Shown: piece after piece, positions 5,495 through 9,046 of the stretch
How positions within the stretch are numbered: position 1 is the stretch's first letter
Layout of the letters: each line of letters begins with the position of its first letter
Assembly: GCA_937891805.1 (NCBI GenBank)
Contig: CALATK010000258.1
Coordinates: 1 to 9,046, forward strand
From: an uncultured Fibrobacter sp.
GTDB lineage: Bacteria; Fibrobacterota; Fibrobacteria; Fibrobacterales; Fibrobacteraceae
Length of the DNA: 9,046 nt
Direction: 5' to 3'
The notes under the pieces: generated by a model
What the model was told of the DNA's origin: nothing
The model's database searches: none
Seen by the model: the letters and a program-made list of their open reading frames with translations, nothing else
Translations under genes and position numbers: made by a program

Positions 5495-6217
5495 ATGGAA
5501 TACTCTTTTGCTTCTGAAATCGCCGAGTCCGATTATCCTTTGATTTTGGAAAGTCGTATTTTCAAGGAATGGCTTGCAGCGACTAGTGCAAAATTCAATA
5601 TTACCAAGATCCATTTTACCTCGGTGGATTTTTTGCGAAATGGCCGCCAGCCGCTCTTTATAAAACTGAACGCCACGGCCACACTCCCTGATGGCCGTCC
5701 GGTTCACGGTATTGTCCTTGTTCGCGGAAATGCTGTCGGAATTTTGGTGGTGCTTCGTTGCGAAGGAAAAAAATACCTGTTGCTGGTAAAGCAACCCAGG
5801 TTTGCCATCAGCGAGCAAGCTTCGTTAGAAATTCCGGCAGGGATTCTGGACTGGACGGGGGATTACCGCAAGGTGGCCCTTTCGGAGCTGGAAGAAGAGG
5901 CTCAGATCAAGGCCGATGATTCAGAACTAATCGACCTGATGGATTTCTGGTATCAGGGTAGGAGCGAAGGTTTTGCCGCCAGTTGTGGCCTTTTAGATGA
6001 ACGTATCCGTTTGTATGCCATTGAACGGGACGTGACTCCCGAACAGCTTGCCGCCATGGACGGCAAGGACCAGCAATACACCGAAGAAATAGAGTGGATT
6101 AAGACCGTGGTGCTTCCGTACGAGGAGGCCGCCCGTCAGTTTATTGACGGAAAGAACTTAATAGCGCTGTTCCTTTACGAACGATGGAAACAGGCTACCA
6201 GTTCCCAAGGTTGTTAA
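5495..6217 (+). CDS. NUDT14-like Nudix hydrolase (probable nucleoside-diphosphate-sugar pyrophosphatase)
   Basis: A 240-residue Nudix protein with an N-terminal extension (1-85), a Nudix core (~86-160) and a C-terminal region. The Nudix box follows the ELPAG-like segment LEIPAG (111-116): ILDWTGDYRKVAL, then SELEEEAQI (130-138). The catalytic helix glutamates E131, E134 and E135 remain, but the consensus is broken: Gly122 where Glu is expected, Ser130 for Arg and Gln137 for Gly. The downstream pattern (GFAASCGLLDERIRLYAIERDV, about 159-180, and VLPYEEAARQFIDGKNLIALFLYE, about 206-229) resembles the NUDT14/plant NUDX14 group, which cleaves UDP- or ADP-sugars to sugar-1-phosphate and nucleoside monophosphate. 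That group also departs from the standard box. The substrate is inferred from similarity recalled by eye. The gene stands alone on its strand, begins right after the heptamer palindrome, and its last 23 nt overlap the convergent small membrane-protein gene. Confidence 0.8.
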   Translation: MEYSFASEIAESDYPLILESRIFKEWLAATSAKFNITKIHFTSVDFLRNGRQPLFIKLNATATLPDGRPVHGIVLVRGNAVGILVVLRCEGKKYLLLVKQPRFAISEQASLEIPAGILDWTGDYRKVALSELEEEAQIKADDSELIDLMDFWYQGRSEGFAASCGLLDERIRLYAIERDVTPEQLAAMDGKDQQYTEEIEWIKTVVLPYEEAARQFIDGKNLIALFLYERWKQATSSQGC

Positions 6218-6488
6218 CAGTTAGACCTGTGAAAAATACCAATAGGTAGCCATACCACAGGTAGGTCATAACATAGTTGAGACCGCGCTTATAGGCCTTG
6301 GGCTCGTTCTTGTTTTTTTCGCGAATGCGAATAATGTTCTTGCGCAAATAAAACACCGATATGGCGATACCGGTGAGGCTTGCAAGAATCAAAAAGACGT
6401 AGACCATAAGAAAAAAAATCCCAGGCGACCTGAACACATAAAGATTCGCAAGTCCGTTGCTGCTTTCGCCCTGGCGATTTGCCCGCAA
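6195..6488 (-). CDS. Small two-helix membrane protein, unknown function
   Basis: A 97-residue reading frame (start uncertain) with two hydrophobic helices: ~24-48 (IFFLMVYVFLILASL continuing to VFYL) and ~72-90 (YVMTYLWYGYLLVFFTGLT). They are joined by a basic loop (RKNIIRIREKNKN, then KAYKR). The positive-inside rule would put that loop in the cytoplasm and both ends outside. Family not recognised. The first start available at a good codon is TTG at 6488; an internal ATG at 6407 would give 70 residues but cut into the first helix. The minus-strand TAG at 6515-6513 bounds the frame. It lies 83 nt downstream of the UreE-like gene on the same strand and may be co-transcribed or have its own promoter (TAAATT at 6519-6524). 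Its 3' end overlaps the Nudix gene by 23 nt, antisense. The transmembrane pattern and the codon use of the loop support a real gene. Confidence 0.6.
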   Translation of the reverse strand: MRANRQGESSNGLANLYVFRSPGIFFLMVYVFLILASLTGIAISVFYLRKNIIRIREKNKNEPKAYKRGLNYVMTYLWYGYLLVFFTGLTVNNLGNW

Positions 6489-6518
6489 ATAATCATTGTT
6501 CAGGGCCTGGGACTATGC

Positions 6519-6524
6519 AATTTA
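6519..6524 (-). promoter_or_regulatory. Putative -10-like box (TAAATT) before the small membrane-protein gene
   Basis: On the minus strand the context is GCTAAATTGCA, very like the CTAAATTGTG before lptD. It would give a leader of about 24 nt to the TTG at 6488. No -35 element is identified. The remainder of the 83-nt gap to the UreE-like gene shows nothing else. Confidence 0.25.
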
Positions 6525-6571
6525 GCTTGTTTTTTGCTGACCGACAAGGGTTGAAAGACGTTTTTATCTGT

Positions 6572-6841
6572 TTACAAATAGTTTTTTATGCGAATTTCTT
6601 CATTCAAGTTCTCTTTGGGAGGCTTGGGAGTGTAAATTTTGACGGCATAGACATAGTGTTCTGTTTCTGCAAGTATGTCGCCTTCCTGTAGGTCTTCGCT
6701 CACTTCGATTTCGAGTTCAACGCCGTCACGTGCGATCTTTCGAATGGAGTGTTCCTTGAGTTCTTTATTTTCAAAAAGGACATCAATGACTTTTTTATAG
6801 GAGCCATGGTGGATTGTCCCGAGAATGTGGTCGCAAATCAT
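6572..6841 (-). CDS. UreE N-terminal-domain-like protein (lacks metal-binding domain)
   Basis: An 89-residue protein starting at ATG 6841. Its first ~70 residues follow the N-terminal (peptide-binding) domain of UreE, the nickel chaperone for urease: MICDHILGTI, a VIDVLF strand, a HSIRKIARDGVELEIEV hairpin, LQEGDILAET and YVYAVKIY. Full UreE proteins are ~150 residues, with a second ferredoxin-like domain carrying the nickel-binding histidine and often a His-rich tail. Here the chain ends after a short charged tail (PKPPKENLNEEIRIKNYL), so the metal-binding domain is missing and nickel delivery is unlikely. No urease gene is in the window. It could be a stand-alone adaptor of the UreE-N fold or a remnant. 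The frame stays open upstream to 6991, but the sequence before the ATG is unlike the rest, and a TATATT box lies 7 nt before the ATG, so the short start is chosen. It is divergent from lptD. Confidence 0.65.
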   Translation of the reverse strand: MICDHILGTIHHGSYKKVIDVLFENKELKEHSIRKIARDGVELEIEVSEDLQEGDILAETEHYVYAVKIYTPKPPKENLNEEIRIKNYL

Positions 6842-6848
6842 AATTATG

Positions 6849-6854
6849 AATATA
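6849..6854 (-). promoter_or_regulatory. Putative -10 box (TATATT) for the UreE-like gene
   Basis: On the minus strand, GCTATATTCATAATTATG places TATATT 7 nt before the ATG, with no Shine-Dalgarno between them. The predicted transcript would be leaderless or nearly so, as for the STAS gene. Confidence 0.4.
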
Positions 6855-6909
6855 GCTTTTTCAAGGACTATCCAGACGAGGTGTGACTCTATAGGCCGGC
6901 TTGTTTTTC

Positions 6910-6915
6910 TAAATT
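6910..6915 (+). promoter_or_regulatory. Putative -10-like box (TAAATT) for lptD
   Basis: TTTTTCTAAATTGTG lies 18 nt before the preferred lptD ATG. It matches the general form of the other boxes in the window. The TAA of this box also closes the lptD frame upstream. Confidence 0.3.
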
Positions 6916-6933
6916 GTGCGCAACGTGTTTTTG

Positions 6934-9046
6934 ATGAGAACCCATAGTCTCCTGTGGGCCGTTTTGGTGTTTGCCGTGACGGTCTTGTCACTCCCTGCCC
7001 TTGGCCAGGAGATGACTCGGTTTGAGTTGGAGGAACAGGTTCAAGAAGAGGAGAAGGATACCACCGAAGTAAACTGGATGAACGATACTTCTGGGGTAGA
7101 TACCATCGAGTATCGTGCAGTGGATCTGGTTTACGACGTGGACAAGTCCACCTTCAATTTGAACAATAGCGCCCAGCTAAAGTACCGTACCGCAACCCTG
7201 GATGCCGATACTATCTGGTTTGATCAAGAAAATAGCGTTTTGGCTGCCAGCGGAGACCCTATTCTCAGGGAAACCAAGAACCCCTCCCTTTCGGGAATGC
7301 GGCTCAAGTACAACATGAAAAGCCGTATCGGTGAAATCTATTACGCCACAACATACCAAGATAACCAACAGCTGAACGGTATGGAGGTCCGTCGTTTGCC
7401 GGACCAGCGAATCCAGATTGCTCGAGGTGATTTCAGTACCTGTAACGATTCTACCCACCAGCATTTTTACTTCTATGGCCGCCGCATGGTGGTAAAGCCC
7501 AAGGAAACCATTACGGCGCGGCCGGTAGTTCTGAACATTGCCGATGTGCCGGTAGCGGTACTCCCCATGATTGTGGCTCCTCTCAAGAGCGGACGTAAGT
7601 CTGGTATCTTGACGCCCAAGTTTGGTGGTGACCAAGTGCAGGGTTACTACATGAGTAACCTGGGTTTCTACTACGCACCGAACGATTACTGGGATGCTAC
7701 GGTGAAGGGCGATATCATCGAAGGCGAGGAAGCTCGGTTCGAACGCTCTACCTTGACGGGGGAGGTTCGGTACAAGTTGCGCTATGTGTTAGAAGGAAAT
7801 GTTTCTTACACAAGTTACCTAGAAGAATTTGATATGGCCAATAGTGGCTATGACATCCGTTTTTCTCATAACCAGAACCTGACTCCCGATGGAAAGCATA
7901 CCTTGAGTGGCTCGGGCTCTTTCGTTTCTAGTCAGAGCGTCCGTAAGGACAATGCCTTGGATGCCGAAACCATCTTGAACCAGCAGGCCAATGCCCAGAT
8001 GACCTATTCTGGCAAGTTCGGTACCAACAAGAGCCTGACGGTGAAGGTCCGCCAGGACCACAACTTGGTGACGGACATGATGCAGAGGGAAATTCCCGAC
8101 ATCCAGTACCGCATGAGCGGCCCTCTGTTCAATTTTGACATAGATGAAGACGAGGAGGCCTACGACGATCATTCCATCGCAAGTTACCTGGAAAAGTTCA
8201 ACTACAGTTTCAACAACAGGTTCAACTTCTATACTGTTAGGGCGCAGGATACCGTCAATGAGGTGGATACAACGGCCAAGTACGTAGGCTACACAGGAAC
8301 TTATTCTTTGGATTATTCGATGAGGGTCCTTCGGGTAATAAACCTGACGCCCCGGGCGAACTTCACAGGTTTCTGGACGGGAACCTCCTGGCGCAACCCC
8401 GAAGATTCCTTGATATACCGCAAGCGTTATATGAGTCTGGATCCGGAACACGACACCTACGGTGAGGCGGCCTATAACCATGATTACAGTATTACGGCGG
8501 ATACCAAATTGTATGGAATCTGGGTTCCAGAAATAGGCCGTTTTACGGGGCTTAGACATGTGCTGTCGCCAAGTGTTTCTTATACCTATGCTCCCGAAAT
8601 TGATACGGTCAAGACCTTTGCCCCGCACCCTTTGCTAGGACAGACCCCTTATCAGATTGAACAGAAAACCGTGGGCTTCGGTTTGAACAACGATTTTGAT
8701 ATCAAGTACCTGAAGGTGGTGGGTCGCGCTGCAGACACGACTAGGGAAGATGGTTCGGGGGCGGTAGAAGACCAGTACGGTAACCGTCGTGTGCTAACGA
8801 CTCGACATAATGTGTCGTACAACTTTGCAGCAGACTCCCTGAATTTCTCGGACATTACCTCTAGCTTTGGCTTGCAGATACTGCCCGATTACATGTTTAC
8901 GGTCAATACCCGTCATAGTGTCTACCATAAGTTTAGCGATGACCCCAACAAGGTCCAGGTGCCGGAACTGACGTATTGGGGTTACGAGCTGTCCCGTGCT
9001 TTCCGCTGGAGCGGTAACTTTAACGGCGGACTGCCGTCCCAGATGG
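6934..9046 (+). CDS. lptD: LptD, outer-membrane LPS-assembly protein (3' end outside window)
   Basis: The first ~704 residues of LptD, the beta-barrel that inserts lipopolysaccharide into the outer leaflet of the outer membrane, normally with the lipoprotein LptE. Residues 1-24 are a signal peptide, with cleavage probably after PALG. An acidic linker (25-57) follows, then an OstA/LptA-like jellyroll (~58-215) containing GDFSTCNDS, the counterpart of the conserved TTC segment, with C170. The hallmark barrel entry RKSGILTPKFGG (221-232), then GYYMSNLGFYYAPNDYWDATVKGD (237-260), matches the LptD family, and repeated amphipathic strands with aromatic ends fill the rest. The frame is open to the last base, so the C-terminal barrel strands are missing. 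ATG 6934 gives a clean signal peptide; GTG 6916 and GTG 6925 are alternative starts in the same frame. There is no clear Shine-Dalgarno. C170 is the only cysteine in the visible part. It is divergent from the UreE-like gene; nothing shows regulation beyond the upstream TAAATT box. Confidence 0.9.
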   Translation, partial: MRTHSLLWAVLVFAVTVLSLPALGQEMTRFELEEQVQEEEKDTTEVNWMNDTSGVDTIEYRAVDLVYDVDKSTFNLNNSAQLKYRTATLDADTIWFDQENSVLAASGDPILRETKNPSLSGMRLKYNMKSRIGEIYYATTYQDNQQLNGMEVRRLPDQRIQIARGDFSTCNDSTHQHFYFYGRRMVVKPKETITARPVVLNIADVPVAVLPMIVAPLKSGRKSGILTPKFGGDQVQGYYMSNLGFYYAPNDYWDATVKGDIIEGEEARFERSTLTGEVRYKLRYVLEGNVSYTSYLEEFDMANSGYDIRFSHNQNLTPDGKHTLSGSGSFVSSQSVRKDNALDAETILNQQANAQMTYSGKFGTNKSLTVKVRQDHNLVTDMMQREIPDIQYRMSGPLFNFDIDEDEEAYDDHSIASYLEKFNYSFNNRFNFYTVRAQDTVNEVDTTAKYVGYTGTYSLDYSMRVLRVINLTPRANFTGFWTGTSWRNPEDSLIYRKRYMSLDPEHDTYGEAAYNHDYSITADTKLYGIWVPEIGRFTGLRHVLSPSVSYTYAPEIDTVKTFAPHPLLGQTPYQIEQKTVGFGLNNDFDIKYLKVVGRAADTTREDGSGAVEDQYGNRRVLTTRHNVSYNFAADSLNFSDITSSFGLQILPDYMFTVNTRHSVYHKFSDDPNKVQVPELTYWGYELSRAFRWSGNFNGGLPSQM

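Noticed and set aside
6572..6841. Urease operon
   Set aside because: Only a UreE-N-like protein is present; there are no urease subunits, other accessory proteins or nickel transporters in the window.
6842..6991. N-terminal extension of the UreE-like protein to 6991
   Set aside because: The added residues are Arg/Lys/Pro-rich and unlike the domain; the extension would cover the TATATT box and the start of lptD. ATG 6841 matches where UreE proteins begin.
7177..8628. Two long minus-strand open frames (7177-7635 and 7819-8628)
   Set aside because: Both lie inside lptD, whose frame is well supported. Their translations match nothing and reflect lptD codon usage read backwards.

Overview
The window looks like chromosomal DNA of a Gram-negative bacterium of the FCB superphylum, most likely Fibrobacter or a close relative. 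This rests on an LptD, a PorV/PorQ-type outer-membrane protein, a cysteine-rich lipoprotein of the kind common in Fibrobacter, roughly balanced GC, few clear Shine-Dalgarno sites, and repeated TATATT-like boxes just upstream of start codons. The genus is an inference from style and gene content; no rRNA or other marker gene is present.

Layout. 1-394: the 3' end of a type II L-asparaginase gene (+). 412-1305: a full-length Xer-type tyrosine recombinase (-), converging on the asparaginase gene. 1360-2628: a PorV/PorQ-like outer-membrane barrel with an acidic C-terminal tail (+), divergent from the recombinase. 2696-5385: a compact three-gene run (+) encoding a tail-anchored STAS protein, a membrane-anchored degenerate LytM/M23 protein and a cysteine-rich lipoprotein. 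The gaps inside it are 3 and 17 nt, so it is probably one transcript. 5386-5494: an intergenic region made of two facing arrays of degenerate heptamers that together form a long imperfect palindrome. 5495-6217: a NUDT14-like Nudix hydrolase with a divergent Nudix box (+). 6195-6488: a small two-helix membrane protein (-), whose 3' end overlaps that of the Nudix gene. 6572-6841: an 89-residue protein matching only the N-terminal domain of UreE (-). 6934-9046: the 5' part of lptD (+), running off the window.

How the genes relate. Envelope functions dominate: LPS insertion (LptD), an outer-membrane barrel of the family used in type IX secretion, a lipoprotein, and an inactive-looking murein-hydrolase domain. 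The most coherent unfamiliar unit is the STAS, LytM-like and lipoprotein cluster. It could connect a cytosolic membrane-attached STAS regulator, a periplasmic LytM-fold protein and a lipoprotein across the envelope; that is a hypothesis from gene order and topology. The asparaginase, recombinase and Nudix genes look like ordinary housekeeping genes. No CRISPR array, insertion sequence, tRNA, rRNA or prophage is visible.
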